A stretch of DNA of 64,000 nucleotides from Maribacter hydrothermalis (GTDB lineage Bacteria; Bacteroidota; Bacteroidia; Flavobacteriales; Flavobacteriaceae). The position numbers were made by a program, and so were the translations under genes. Location of the stretch: positions 3,782,001 through 3,846,000 of the forward strand of contig NZ_CP018760.1 in assembly GCF_001913155.1 (NCBI RefSeq). The letters are read 5' to 3'. Numbering within the stretch: the first letter of the stretch is position 1; every line of letters starts with the position of its first letter. Positions 1 through 8,005 of this stretch are shown piece after piece. The notes below the pieces were generated by a model that was not told the origin of the DNA, ran no database searches, and saw only the letters and a list, made by a program, of their open reading frames with translations.

Positions 1-66
1 AAAAACGCATAAAAAGAATGATATGAAAAATGTTGTTTTAAATCTCAATGTTTTCGGTTTGGATAT
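1..66 (-). other. Start of a further cassette, cut by the window edge
   Basis: On the minus strand this is the leader of the next cassette after the crossover GTT of the first attC. A possible ATG lies at 8-10, so the gene is almost wholly outside the window. No product can be named. Confidence 0.3.
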
Positions 67-202
67 TGTTGCCAACGGTTTTGTGTATGATTAGTGGCGT
101 GTTTAAGTAACTAATTTAGCAAATAAAAACCGAATAGAAAATCCGCGAGGATTTTCGTAAGCAAGCTCCAACTAGCCATTAATTATACACGTTGTTGCCA
201 AC
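67..202 (-). repeat. attC-like site L1
   Basis: Palindromic cassette junction. On the cassette strand it begins with box GTTGGC followed by AAC and ends with CCGTT. The outer arms contain complementary TAATTATACAC and GTGTATGATTA. The inner hairpin GAAAATCC/GGATTTTC is at 137-156. The opening box is complementary to the first bases (GCCAAC) of the cassette carrying the gene at 208-786. Confidence 0.8.
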
Positions 203-207
203 TGGCT

Positions 208-786
208 TTATTTCATTATTTCAGTCAGATAAACGATTCCGAAAATCCAACCAACATAGAGTAGAGTGTAAGTCAGCGAGTAAACTGCTGAAATTCCAAT
301 ATCTCCTTTTGTGTCTTTTGATTTATTAAAAACCAATTTTAATGCTCTGAAAAAAATCCAATACAACATTGCTAAAATTATAAAAATCGAAAACCAAAAG
401 ACAGCTTCTAAAACGATTAGTAAAATGATAATCAAAATTGTCATTCCAATCCAGAGTAAAATGGATAAAATCAGTCCTCCAATTCCATCTCCAACTGAAA
501 CACTTGGCGTGTCAAAAGTCGGTGTTGCATTTGCCATTAAATCTCCACTTTTAAAATTCCGAAATTTTGGAAAGTTGTCAATCAGTCCGATTCCTTTATA
601 AAGTCCGTAAGTCATAAACAGAAAAAGTGCTGTTGCAATAATTCCGAGAGACAAATAGAGATTTGAAGTCAGATTTCGGTTGTAATTAATTCCAGTCAGA
701 TAAACAGTCAGAATTGTAATTCCGATTACGAGTAATGAAACTATGAAAACGGATTTTCCTTTTAAATAATTCTGTTTAATTTTCAA
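208..786 (-). CDS. Cassette-borne multi-pass membrane protein, unknown function
   Basis: This 192-aa protein has hydrophobic stretches near residues 11-32, 43-62, 100-130 and 132-150 and another near the C-terminus (about 167-187), so four or five membrane passes in the inner membrane are likely. I recognise no motif or family. It is the only gene of its cassette and lies between attC sites L1 and L2 in the common cassette orientation. The ATG lies 29 bp after the crossover GTT, which is typical for this array, and no longer leader or promoter is visible. Expression probably depends on transcription from the recombinase side. Confidence 0.7.
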   Translation of the reverse strand: MKIKQNYLKGKSVFIVSLLVIGITILTVYLTGINYNRNLTSNLYLSLGIIATALFLFMTYGLYKGIGLIDNFPKFRNFKSGDLMANATPTFDTPSVSVGDGIGGLILSILLWIGMTILIIILLIVLEAVFWFSIFIILAMLYWIFFRALKLVFNKSKDTKGDIGISAVYSLTYTLLYVGWIFGIVYLTEIMK

Positions 787-808
787 TTCAGAGGTTTTTG
801 GTCAGCTT

Positions 809-944
809 GTTGGCAACGTGTTTGTGTATGATTAGTGGCGTGTTTTAAGCACCTAATTTAGCAAATACAAACCGAATAGAAAATCCACAAGGATTTTCGT
901 AAGTAAGCTCGAAATAGCTATTAATTATACACGGTGTTGTGCGC
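809..944 (-). repeat. attC-like site L2
   Basis: Opens on the cassette strand with box GCGCAC-AAC and ends with ACGTT. Its opening box matches the start GTT-GTGCGC of the cassette with the genes at 925-1763. Inner hairpin GAAAATCC/GGATTTTC is at 879-898. The coding sequence of the gene at 925 runs into it and uses a TAA inside the stem arm. Confidence 0.8.
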
Positions 945-1371
945 TGGCTTTTCCTTTGTTTAATTGATTTTCTACTATTTTTTCCAATTCACTTTGCTTA
1001 AATTCAAACCAATTTTTTCTAAATTCTGAATGGTCGATTTTATGCTTAAAATTTTGAAAAGGTTTTTTGTTTGTCAAAATATCCTCTAATTGCTCTTTAA
1101 GTTTTTGGTCAGGTATTTGCTCAACAAATCGTTCTATAATTTTAAACGATTCAAAACTTTCTAAAACCTCAATTGTTATAAATTCCGATTTATGTTTTTC
1201 TATTTTTTCTAAACTTTCTTGAAAAGATTCTTTAAACTCTTCTTCGTCGAATACTTGCGAGAAATTCGGAATTGCTAAAATTTCGTTGGTCTTAAAATTA
1301 TAATAACAATCATTTCCGCAATCCAATTCTTGCGCAATTTCTCTGATTATATTCGATTGAGAGCTGTTCAT
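925..1371 (-). CDS. UPF0158-like protein
   Basis: A 148-aa soluble acidic protein. The central acidic helices and the C-terminal segment FRKNWFEFKQSELEKIVENQ resemble the UPF0158 family, whose role is unknown; I base this on pattern recognition only. Its ATG overlaps the stop codon of the upstream gene by one base (TAATG), so the two are translationally coupled and form one two-gene cassette. The last eight codons and the TAA lie inside attC L2, so the C-terminal tail KASAQHRV is encoded by the recombination site itself. Confidence 0.6.
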   Translation of the reverse strand: MNSSQSNIIREIAQELDCGNDCYYNFKTNEILAIPNFSQVFDEEEFKESFQESLEKIEKHKSEFITIEVLESFESFKIIERFVEQIPDQKLKEQLEDILTNKKPFQNFKHKIDHSEFRKNWFEFKQSELEKIVENQLNKGKASAQHRV

Positions 1372-1763
1372 TATTTAATCAAATCATTATGTAGATAAAC
1401 CACTTCCGATTTTTTCCAAAAAGCCAAGTTAATTAATCCAGTCGTACTTCCGTCAATCCAATTCCCATTTTCATTAGATTGTACAGTCCATTTTATTGGT
1501 CTACCACTTTTTTTGACTGTTTTTAATCGGCAATCTTTGGAAAGTCCGAACGCAAAACAATTCAAAGCATCGATTTCGTTATCAAATTCCTCGTGCCATA
1601 TATCAAATGCAACAGTATAATTTCTGTTTCCATTTGAAGTTAACGATACTGAAAATCCGTTGTCGTTATTTTTCTTTACGATAACTGAATTTTCGTCCAG
1701 TTTATAATCGGCATTCGGATACTTTTTCAGTCTTTCAATTATTTCGCTTATTGCTTTGTCCAT
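1371..1763 (-). CDS. Cassette-borne protein of unknown function
   Basis: A 130-aa soluble protein. I chose the ATG at 1763 because the longer frame starts with a GTG inside the crossover box of the attC. The N-terminus is a helix (MDKAISEIIERLKKYP) followed by beta-rich sequence with SVSLTSNGNRNYTVAFDIW. I recognise no domain. It is the first gene of a two-gene cassette and is coupled to the UPF0158-like gene by a TAATG overlap, so the two products probably act together. Confidence 0.6.
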   Translation of the reverse strand: MDKAISEIIERLKKYPNADYKLDENSVIVKKNNDNGFSVSLTSNGNRNYTVAFDIWHEEFDNEIDALNCFAFGLSKDCRLKTVKKSGRPIKWTVQSNENGNWIDGSTTGLINLAFWKKSEVVYLHNDLIK

Positions 1764-1778
1764 CGGTTTTGTCAGCTT

Positions 1779-1913
1779 GCGCACAACGGTCTCGGCTATG
1801 AGCAGTTGGGGATTTTATGCCCTAACTTTTCGGTTTAGCACTGACCTTTGTTTTATGTTTATACTTTCGTTTTATCACTTTAGTCCCAATTGCTTATAGC
1901 CATTGTTGTGCGT
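1779..1913 (-). repeat. attC-like site L3
   Basis: On the plus strand the outer arms GGCTATGAGCAGTTGGG and CCCAATTGCTTATAGCC pair almost fully, with unpaired bases near the outer boxes as in integron attC sites. The opening box ACGCAC-AAC on the cassette strand matches the GTT-GTGCGT start of the VOC/ClbS cassette. The loop differs from L1, L2 and L4, so it is a second attC subtype. Confidence 0.8.
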
Positions 1914-1921
1914 TCGTATTT

Positions 1922-2314
1922 TTAGTTCTTTATAGGTGTACAAATTTCAATTAAAAATCCATTATTATCTAAAACATACCCCACTTTCTGTCCCCAGGGT
2001 TTTTCTACAAGTGGTTCAAATTCAGTTGCACCTGCATCAATCGCTTTCTTAAAATCCGTTTCGATATTTTCTGTTGTAAATGCCATTTCTACTCCGAACG
2101 GCTTTTTTGACTTATCTATTTTTTCAAATCCTTTCTTGAAATTTGAAATTCCAAGTTCAAAAGAAGCAAAGGCGATTGTTGTTTCTCCTGAAATCAATTC
2201 TCCGTAGTCGTTTTCAGGCGTTACAAATTTCTTTTCAAAGCCAAATGCTCTTTTATAAAATTCAATCGTTTCGACTACGTTTTCAACGTAAATTATCGTG
2301 TAAGCGTATTGCAT
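1922..2314 (-). CDS. VOC (glyoxalase/bleomycin-resistance) superfamily protein
   Basis: A 130-aa protein with the paired beta-alpha-beta-beta-beta pattern of the vicinal oxygen chelate fold. The N-terminal part is YTIIYVENVVETIEFYKRAF. The C-terminal part is GVEMAFTTENIETDFKKA and ends with VLDNNGFLIEICTP, where the final Glu is the usual metal ligand. Family members bind or modify small electrophiles or antibiotics; the substrate cannot be deduced. It is the second gene of a cassette and starts one base after the stop of the ClbS-like gene. Confidence 0.8.
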   Translation of the reverse strand: MQYAYTIIYVENVVETIEFYKRAFGFEKKFVTPENDYGELISGETTIAFASFELGISNFKKGFEKIDKSKKPFGVEMAFTTENIETDFKKAIDAGATEFEPLVEKPWGQKVGYVLDNNGFLIEICTPIKN

Positions 2315-2315
2315 A

Positions 2316-2831
2316 TTAATTTATTGTTTTTAAAGTTTTTTTCCATTTTCGCACTCTACTTCTGGCGTTTTTATACGGTGAAGAAGTGTTGAACTGTATC
2401 ATTTTTCCTTTTGTCCATTTGTCGTACCAAGCATTTTCATAAAGTTCTTTGTTCGTATTACTTTCAATCAACTTGAGGATTTTATCTACGGTTTGGTCTA
2501 ATTTATTCAGCAAATCGGAATAGTCAAGATTTTCATAATCTGAATAGAATTTTTGTGCAAGTTTCCCCAATTCATTCCATTTATACCCTGTTTCGGGAAA
2601 ATCAACTTTTTCTCCGTTTTCTTTTTTGTGATTCCATTTTAATACCAATTCTCCCCAGCCAATGAGATAAGCAACCAAATCGGAAATACTCATTTTCGTT
2701 TCTTTGGCGTGTCCATCGAGTTCTTTTTCTTTGGTTAATTCCGTTGGAATAGTTTCCAAGTCCTTTTTCAGTTTGGAATAGTTGTTTTTGATTTCAAAAA
2801 TCAATTCTTCTTTGTTTTTTGGAATTGCCAT
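2316..2831 (-). CDS. ClbS/DfsB family four-helix bundle protein
   Basis: A 171-aa protein. The start MAIPKNKEELIFEI, the following long helices and LVAYLIGWGELVLKWNHKK fit the ClbS/DfsB (DUF1706, DinB-like) family, which includes the colibactin self-resistance protein ClbS. I start at the ATG at 2831 because a longer frame would begin inside attC L4. The C-terminus (NARSRVRKWKKTLK) is strongly basic. It is the first gene of a two-gene cassette with a VOC protein. Both are small-molecule-resistance folds, so a joint detoxifying role is possible but not shown. Confidence 0.75.
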   Translation of the reverse strand: MAIPKNKEELIFEIKNNYSKLKKDLETIPTELTKEKELDGHAKETKMSISDLVAYLIGWGELVLKWNHKKENGEKVDFPETGYKWNELGKLAQKFYSDYENLDYSDLLNKLDQTVDKILKLIESNTNKELYENAWYDKWTKGKMIQFNTSSPYKNARSRVRKWKKTLKTIN

Positions 2832-2851
2832 TTGTTGGTTTTGGTTATATG

Positions 2852-2990
2852 ACGCACAACGGTCTTGTGTATGGTTAGTTGCGTGTTTCAGCAACTAATT
2901 TAGTAAACAAAAACGAACGCGAGAAAATTCCGAAGGAATTTTCCAAATAAGCAACGACCAAAGCAATTAATTATACACGGTGTTACCTGC
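2852..2990 (-). repeat. attC-like site L4
   Basis: First attC after the attI-like site. Opening box GCAGGT-AAC on the cassette strand matches the HNH cassette start GTT-ACCTGC. Inner hairpin GAAAATTCC/GGAATTTTC at 2923-2943 has one more base pair than in L1 and L2, with both sides changed together. Confidence 0.8.
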
Positions 2991-3756
2991 TGGCTTTATT
3001 ATTTTCATCGTATTTTTTTTCAATTTCCGTTTTAGTTCTATAATCTAATGGAATTGGTAAATATGTTGGGTATTTGTAAAGTCCAATATCAAATGAGTGA
3101 TTTCTTTCATCAGTATAATTTTTCCAACCACTAATTTCTGTCAGATGACTAATTTCAGTACTATTGTTTATGTTTAGAACATATCCAAAAGGTGGAAAAG
3201 TCAATTCACAAACAATTCCGTGTGTATTCGTTGCAGTCCAACTTAAATTTCTAATCTGTCCCTCATTATTCAAATATTGATATACCTTGTATTTGTCTGA
3301 AAGTGTTTTTAATTCAGGGTTTTTAATAAAGTCAAGTAGGTCATTATATTCTTCGGTAAACCAAGGCTCATTCATAGCAATAAACATTGATATTATTTGT
3401 TTTAAAACTCTAAAGGGATTTTGATTCATTGCTGTGAACTGGACATATTTAAAATCAAATTTCGAGTTCAAATCCATTCCAATATTTGCCCATTTTGAAA
3501 ATGAGCGAACATAATGTTTGTTTAAAAATCCGTTACAAGTTTCGCACAAAGTATAATATCCTATTCCACCTTGATGAATAATTCCTTTTGGTTTGTGTTC
3601 AATAAAATTCGGACTTTTCGCAAACTCGTCAAAAGGAATAGAGTAGTAGCGAGTATTTTTATTGAAGGCAACTCTTGGTGGAATATGTTCAAAAGTCAGT
3701 TTTTTTTCTTTTTTACAAATTCGGCAAATACCAATTTCTGTTTTCTTTCGACTCAT
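2983..3756 (-). CDS. HNH endonuclease-like protein in first cassette
   Basis: A 257-aa protein. The N-terminal CRICKKEKKLTFEHIPPRVAF supplies two Cys ligands and an EH pair, and LCETCNGFLNKHYV near residue 70 gives the second Cys pair and the final His, as in HNH zinc nucleases. The rest has no motif I know. It is the only gene of the cassette nearest the attI-like site and so the last one inserted in the integron model. Its terminal codons Ala-Ser-Arg and TAA lie in attC L4. A defence role is possible but only inferred. Confidence 0.7.
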   Translation of the reverse strand: MSRKKTEIGICRICKKEKKLTFEHIPPRVAFNKNTRYYSIPFDEFAKSPNFIEHKPKGIIHQGGIGYYTLCETCNGFLNKHYVRSFSKWANIGMDLNSKFDFKYVQFTAMNQNPFRVLKQIISMFIAMNEPWFTEEYNDLLDFIKNPELKTLSDKYKVYQYLNNEGQIRNLSWTATNTHGIVCELTFPPFGYVLNINNSTEISHLTEISGWKNYTDERNHSFDIGLYKYPTYLPIPLDYRTKTEIEKKYDENNKASR

Positions 3757-3767
3757 TTTTTCAGCTT

Positions 3768-3804
3768 GCAGGTAACAATTGTATATAGTAACAAGTTACT
3801 ATAT
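3768..3804 (-). promoter_or_regulatory. attI-like site of the left island
   Basis: Between the recombinase stop codon and the first cassette lies a palindrome (3783-3804, two 10-nt arms ATATAGTAAC/GTTACTATAT around AA). It is followed on the minus strand by two bases, AATT and the crossover GTT (3776-3774). The right island has exactly the same spacing (17 bp from the stop to the palindrome, then NN-AATT-GTT) with a different palindrome sequence. Confidence 0.7.
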
Positions 3805-3820
3805 TTCTATTTTAGAAAAA

Positions 3821-4948
3821 CTAATCTAATGGATTTTTAATAACCTTAAAAGTATTAGTCGCTACGTGGGTGTAAATTTCGGTCGTTTTGCTAGAGCCAT
3901 GACCTAAAAGGACCTGAATCTGTCTTAGATCCACACCTGATTCCAGCAAATGGGTGGCAAAGCTATGCCTTAAAACATGTGGCGTGACCGTTTGGGCTAT
4001 CCTTGCCTTTTTTGCTGCATTCTTCACAATGCTTAATACGCTCTCCGCACTATATTTAGAAGCTTTTCTACCTTCGAAGAGTAACTTCTGCGGTTTCCAC
4101 TCTTTATAATATACTCGGAGGTCTTCTAGTGCGGTTTTGGATAGAAGGGTATACCTGTCTTTGTTTCCCTTTCCACCTTCAACTTTTATTAACATACGCT
4201 TACTGTCAATATCCTGTATCTTTAGATTCAAGAGCTCGCTACGGCGCAACCCTGAACTATATAGCAGTTTTACTATACATCTATGCTTTAGGTTATTGGT
4301 ATGCTCGATGATGGCAAGTACTTCTTCCTTTGAGATAACTGTTGGCAGTTTGGATTCTTTTCTAGGTCTTTCTATTTCATAGAATCGATTGGGCATTCCC
4401 AGCACGACTTCATAATAGAATTTAATGGCGTTGATGGCCTGGTTCAGGTAGGAGTTCGATACATTTTTGTGGATCAAATGTTGAAGGAATGCCCTGATAT
4501 CCCTTTCATCAATGGTACGTAGGTCCTTTTCTTTGTAAAAATTAATGAACATCTCAAAAAATGAGACATAGGTCCGGACCGTACTATTGGCATATTTCTT
4601 CAGCTCGAGTTTTAACAGATACTCCTCAGGGCAGAGCCTATATTCCGGAACGGTAACCCTATTTCTGAACCATTGTACATCGACGGTCTCATTATTCGTG
4701 TTAATAGGTTTGTTGGTAAAAAATCTATTGTAGTTGATCCAGACTACCCCCTTAAAAGTATGGAACACGATTGCCAGATTCGTTTTTGTATTGGGTATAT
4801 AGGCCATGTTGTATCGCTTGCTCCATTTTGGGTCGGGAAGTCCCTTTATCAAGTTCTGGACCAGCTTATCGGGAGAAAATTTTATACCTATCATCTTTCG
4901 GTCAGCGATCATCAGATGATAAAGTGTAATGGATCTTATGGGGCTCAT
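3821..4948 (-). CDS. XerC/D-type tyrosine recombinase, putative cassette integrase (left island)
   Basis: A 375-aa site-specific recombinase. Residues about 85-180 form the SAM-like DNA-binding domain (EEYLLKLELKKYANSTVRTY). The catalytic domain has Arg in SSGLRRSELL, Lys in GGKGNKDR, H324-R327 in PHVLRHSFATHLLESG, H350 in LLGHGSSKTT and nucleophile Y359 in EIYTHV. The end IKNPLD resembles the SPLD end of integron integrases. However, the roughly 35-residue insertion that marks IntI between the Lys region and HxxR is absent. The N-terminal 80 residues are an additional domain of unknown type. It sits at the head of the cassette array on the same strand, with the attI-like site directly behind its stop codon. 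Confidence 0.85.
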   Translation of the reverse strand: MSPIRSITLYHLMIADRKMIGIKFSPDKLVQNLIKGLPDPKWSKRYNMAYIPNTKTNLAIVFHTFKGVVWINYNRFFTNKPINTNNETVDVQWFRNRVTVPEYRLCPEEYLLKLELKKYANSTVRTYVSFFEMFINFYKEKDLRTIDERDIRAFLQHLIHKNVSNSYLNQAINAIKFYYEVVLGMPNRFYEIERPRKESKLPTVISKEEVLAIIEHTNNLKHRCIVKLLYSSGLRRSELLNLKIQDIDSKRMLIKVEGGKGNKDRYTLLSKTALEDLRVYYKEWKPQKLLFEGRKASKYSAESVLSIVKNAAKKARIAQTVTPHVLRHSFATHLLESGVDLRQIQVLLGHGSSKTTEIYTHVATNTFKVIKNPLD

Positions 4949-5012
4949 CTCACAAGTTTAATGAAGTTCCCGATTTTAAACAGTATATTATGTGTATAAA
5001 TTCCGTTTACAA

Positions 5013-5393
5013 ATGACTAATGTAAAAATTTGCCCAGTCTGTTCAACAGCTATAACAGGGCGGTCCGATAAGCTGTTTTGTTCATTAAAATGCAAATCGA
5101 TACATCAATATGAAAGCCGTCAAAAAAACGAGCGGTTCTTTTTAAAGGTGGATAGGCAATTGAAAATAAATAGAAAGCTTTTAAAACGTTATAACAAATC
5201 CGGGTTGAGTACCATACGTCGGGCCGAGCTCATAGGTCAAGGGTTCGACCCAAAATTCTTCACGCACTATTGGAAAAATCAAAAGGGAGAAGTTTATTTA
5301 TTTGTCTACGAGTATGGTTTTTTACGTATCAATACCAATGGGAAGGATAAATATGTTTTGATCAAGTGGCAAAGCTACATGGATCGCTCTTAA
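5013..5393 (+). CDS. Small zinc-finger protein, divergent from the cassette recombinase
   Basis: A 126-aa protein, taken from the ATG at 5013. The N-terminal CPVCSTAITGRSDKLFCSLK with the next Cys gives a CxxC...CSxxC zinc site. The rest is basic and ends with WKNQKGEVYLFVYEYGFL and a short C-terminal tail. I know no named family. A close homologue lies at the same place in the right island (61940-62329). It is transcribed away from the recombinase, with a shared 64-bp control region, so a role as regulator or directionality factor of the cassette or island recombinase is a reasonable guess. Confidence 0.7.
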   Translation: MTNVKICPVCSTAITGRSDKLFCSLKCKSIHQYESRQKNERFFLKVDRQLKINRKLLKRYNKSGLSTIRRAELIGQGFDPKFFTHYWKNQKGEVYLFVYEYGFLRINTNGKDKYVLIKWQSYMDRS

Positions 5394-5406
5394 TTTCATC
5401 GAGTGT

Positions 5407-5847
5407 TTACCTAGTCAATGATTTATTTGGTCTTAGATAAACGACCATCTTGGTCTCCATGTCAAAATAGGGTAGGGTACCATCAGGTCTTCCGGGCAGA
5501 TTAAGAATACTTTGATAGCGTTGATTACTCCTTCTCAAGGCGAGAATATCCCCTTTGGTAGCGGGCCTGTCCTTGGGGTCCGTAAAAACATTTTTCAGTA
5601 CGCCGGCCGCCAAGGCACCGGCAGTGGCATTTCCAATACCCGGAAGGCTCATGCCCTCAACTTTGTTCTTGATGTTCGGACCGTTGTCGATCGGCTTTAT
5701 TTCGGACGTAGGCAGTAGGGTTTCTTTCTTTTTTCTTTGGTGGTGTGCCTTCGACCTGCAATTGTCACTACAGAACTTTTGGACATACCTCCTTTTTGGA
5801 TCAAATTCCTTGTGGCAAAAATGGCAGGTGTAGTATTTCGTATCCAT
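5407..5847 (-). CDS. Zinc-finger protein of the island core, unknown function
   Basis: A 146-aa protein. The N-terminal zinc finger is CHFCHKEFDPKRRYVQKFCS followed by DNC and a HH pair. Then come a basic linker, a Gly/Ala-rich segment (GIGNATAGALAAGVL) and a C-terminal part LPYFDMETKMVVYLRP. It has a clear homologue in the right island (62348-62758), where the Gly/Ala segment and C-terminus are also conserved. The two genes share a conserved upstream element. The finger resembles that of the divergent neighbour, so both may bind nucleic acid. Function unknown. Confidence 0.7.
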   Translation of the reverse strand: MDTKYYTCHFCHKEFDPKRRYVQKFCSDNCRSKAHHQRKKKETLLPTSEIKPIDNGPNIKNKVEGMSLPGIGNATAGALAAGVLKNVFTDPKDRPATKGDILALRRSNQRYQSILNLPGRPDGTLPYFDMETKMVVYLRPNKSLTR

Positions 5848-5850
5848 TGT

Positions 5851-5881
5851 GCGTTAAATATACGTTTGTTTGACGTATAAT
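5851..5881 (-). promoter_or_regulatory. Conserved control element upstream of zinc-finger gene
   Basis: This 31-bp stretch is kept almost unchanged in the right island (62762-62792), although the genes around it have drifted a lot. It contains the inverted half-sites TACGTTTG and ACGTATAA and the common TTTGACGTATAAT. The same half-sites occur in the divergent recombinase promoter of the right island (61910-61937). An operator is the simplest reading. Confidence 0.5.
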
Positions 5882-5920
5882 CCGTAAAATTTGGGCCAAA
5901 AATTACTTTTCAATGGTCAT

Positions 5921-6631
5921 TTATGTGCCCTTTCCGACCGACGATGTTGAATCCACATCATTAAAAACGGTCCTCAAAAGGAAGCTTCTGGCTTCAAAGT
6001 CGGTAATCAACGGCCGTTTTTCTAAAGGGGCTTCCTTCGGAATTTCGGTGTTCAAAAATGCATTTTCGTATTGGTTTTCTTTGACGTTATCAACTAATAT
6101 GGATAAGGTCGTTGAAGGGTCATTCTTAAGGTGGTCCAAAATCTGACGGGAGGTCAGATCGGTATTCACACGAACATGGAATTTGGATTCCAATTCCTCC
6201 CTATGGTTTTGGTACGCCGTTTTTTGCAACTTGAAATAGCCCTTTACATTATTTTCGACGGTACAGTGTTCGTCGACATGTTCGTACATCCATTGGGAGG
6301 TAAAAACAAAGAAGCGCAACTGTAGTACATATTTTTCCAAGAGCGCATTGAACCGGGAGGTGTTCAGGACCGCTTTTTCGTCCAGCAACCTCAGTATGTT
6401 ATGACCGAGCAGGGTAGGCTTTTCCAAAAGTTGCACATACCTTGATCCAGCACTTATTTCCTTGATCTCGCCATTCTTATCGTACAGAACGACGGTATCG
6501 AAAAAGGTTTCAATGTCGATGGAAGCGAAGGCTTCCATTTCGGACTTAGGGACAAGGCTCATTGGCAGAAAGAACAAGAAGGGCCTATTCAGTTTTTGTA
6601 TCAGATCGGTCAGTGTTTCTTCCATTCCCAT
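5921..6631 (-). CDS. Island accessory protein coupled to the integrase
   Basis: A 236-aa soluble protein of unknown function. It begins 6 bp after the stop of the island integrase gene and has counterparts directly behind the integrase in all three islands (62865-63545 and, more distantly, 42748-43542). All end with a similar motif, here ITDFEARSFLLRTVF. The middle contains HCTVENNVKGYFKLQKTAYQ, and a related HCDANKKIKGYFQLQADCFQ in the right island. The fixed, coupled position suggests a partner of the integrase, such as an excision or directionality factor, but no known Xis motif is seen. Confidence 0.65.
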   Translation of the reverse strand: MGMEETLTDLIQKLNRPFLFFLPMSLVPKSEMEAFASIDIETFFDTVVLYDKNGEIKEISAGSRYVQLLEKPTLLGHNILRLLDEKAVLNTSRFNALLEKYVLQLRFFVFTSQWMYEHVDEHCTVENNVKGYFKLQKTAYQNHREELESKFHVRVNTDLTSRQILDHLKNDPSTTLSILVDNVKENQYENAFLNTEIPKEAPLEKRPLITDFEARSFLLRTVFNDVDSTSSVGKGT

Positions 6632-6637
6632 ATATCA

Positions 6638-7954
6638 TTATTTTAGAAGGTCCGAATAGTCCTTGGCCAGTTCCGCATCGATGTCCCTTAGATATTTTTC
6701 CAGCGCCGACATCGATTTATGGCCCGTTATGAGCATCAGCCTGCTTTTGGCCTCGAAAGGAGAGGAGCCGTTGAGCAGTTTTCGGTAAAGTTTGGTGATA
6801 TAGGTATGGCGAAAACTGTACAATCCATAATCCTCGTTAAGATTGAAATGTTCCTTTACTTTCTCTTTAAACCTTTTTGAGAAATAATTGCGACGATTGG
6901 TCTCCGTCGCGTTCCAGGTACCACCGATCCTGTCGGGCGTGAACAATAGATCGTCCGGATCCATTTTGGACAGGTCGGGAAGCACGTCCAACAATATTTG
7001 GGGGATGGTCTTCTTTTTCAGGATGCTGTTCTTGGCCTGAAAGGAAATGGTCTTGCTCTTTAAGTTCAGATCACGGACCCGTAGCCTTGAGACCTCAATA
7101 GGCCGTAAATAATTGTAGGCCACGAATTTTATGTAGAGTAGGAGTATGGGGTCCTCTTTTTTTAGATAGGAGAATATAGCGTTCTCCATCTCGAGGGTCA
7201 GCGTCCTGTTCCTTTTCGGCACCGAAGCAAGCGGTTTTATGTTCTTTATGAAATTGAAGCCGATCAGTTCGTTTTCCTCCAGGGTCTGTAACATCGTACC
7301 GAGGGCCAACCGGAAGTTGTTCCTGTTCCTTGCACTCGATTTCATCAGGATGTAGTTCAAAAAGTCCATCAGTATTTTTTTGGTCAGCTTGTCCATCGTC
7401 CGTATCTCCGGATGGTTCTCGGAGAGCCATAGCAAGAATGCCTTGGATTTATGTCCGTAGTCCTGTAGGGTCCGATGCTTGACCTGGTTCTTCTTGAGCT
7501 TAAGGACATAATCGAAGGCATCCGATAGGGGCATTCCCCAGCTCTCTACGGGTTCGCCTTCCGTTGGGGCCACAGGTGCTACCGGATCGACCTTTTTAAC
7601 CGTCTCTGTTCGGGTAGGGGGAGTTTCTTTTTCAAGCCCTATATCCTTCTTTTTCTCAAAAGGGCTATAGCCTTCCCTTAATAGTTTTAGAAGGTTCTTT
7701 CGGTACGATGTCAATACGGTCAGCCTGTCTGCCTTCGTCTTGTAATTGTTCGCCTTGCCATAGATGTTCTTCATACGTACCAATTTCTTGGTAACGGGGT
7801 CCCTGAACGAAAAATAGACGTACCATCTTTTGGAAAGATCGCCCTTTGCGGTGTAGATCTTTGGGGCCGAGAAATTACTTTTTGTTGACAAATCGTGTTC
7901 TAAAACGTGTTCACTTTCGTGTTCAAATGTAATCGTTTCTAAAAATATAGACAT
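6638..7954 (-). CDS. Island tyrosine integrase (left island)
   Basis: A 438-aa integrase that should insert the island into the tRNA gene. An N-terminal arm-binding region (SKRWYVYFSFRDPVTKKLVR, residues about 42-62) is followed by a SAM-like core-binding domain near 145-245. The catalytic domain has Arg in YNYLRPIEVSRL, R382 in YSFRHTYI (the usual His three residues before it is Tyr), H412 in ITGHKSMS and Y421 in LEKYLRD. The ATG follows a run of seven T directly behind a hairpin, with no leader. The 5' end of the gene overlaps the CGTGTTC arm repeats. The tRNA-half repeat starts 52 bp upstream. Confidence 0.85.
   Translation of the reverse strand: MSIFLETITFEHESEHVLEHDLSTKSNFSAPKIYTAKGDLSKRWYVYFSFRDPVTKKLVRMKNIYGKANNYKTKADRLTVLTSYRKNLLKLLREGYSPFEKKKDIGLEKETPPTRTETVKKVDPVAPVAPTEGEPVESWGMPLSDAFDYVLKLKKNQVKHRTLQDYGHKSKAFLLWLSENHPEIRTMDKLTKKILMDFLNYILMKSSARNRNNFRLALGTMLQTLEENELIGFNFIKNIKPLASVPKRNRTLTLEMENAIFSYLKKEDPILLLYIKFVAYNYLRPIEVSRLRVRDLNLKSKTISFQAKNSILKKKTIPQILLDVLPDLSKMDPDDLLFTPDRIGGTWNATETNRRNYFSKRFKEKVKEHFNLNEDYGLYSFRHTYITKLYRKLLNGSSPFEAKSRLMLITGHKSMSALEKYLRDIDAELAKDYSDLLK
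7891..7927. repeat. CGTGTTC arm-type repeats, right end of left island
   Basis: Three direct copies of CGTGTTC spaced by 8-9 bp inside the first codons of the integrase. A similar triplet lies at the left end of the right island (45094-45130) in the same orientation. Placement just inside an island end fits arm sites for the integrase N-terminal domain. Confidence 0.5.
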
Positions 7955-7983
7955 AAAAAAACGGTTTAGTGTGAACTAAACCG
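7955..7983 (-). terminator. Hairpin plus T7 between tRNA repeat and integrase ATG
   Basis: On the minus strand the stem CGGTTTAG/CTAAACCG (7962-7983) is followed by seven T, and the next three bases are the integrase ATG. It looks like the rho-independent terminator of the tRNA. Any tRNA read-through would enter the integrase with no leader. Confidence 0.7.
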
Positions 7984-8005
7984 CTTGTTTCGGTTGATTT
8001 TACTA

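Noticed and set aside
67..2990. CRISPR array or generic dispersed intergenic repeats
   Set aside because: Repeats are 135-140 bp palindromes with genes between them, not short repeats with equal spacers. The box matching between cassette start and attC would be unexplained for a passive repeat.
3821..4948. Calling the 375-aa recombinase a classical integron integrase IntI
   Set aside because: The end NPLD and the adjoining array are suggestive, but the segment between GNKDR and TPHVLRH is short and XerC-like. The extra IntI helix region of about 35 residues is missing.
7095..7430. Alternative-frame protein of 111 aa inside the left integrase gene
   Set aside because: It lies in another frame of a well-supported integrase and has a low-complexity, charged composition typical of shadow frames in G+C-richer DNA. 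The similar frames within hsdS, hsdR, the IS elements and susC were left out for the same reason.
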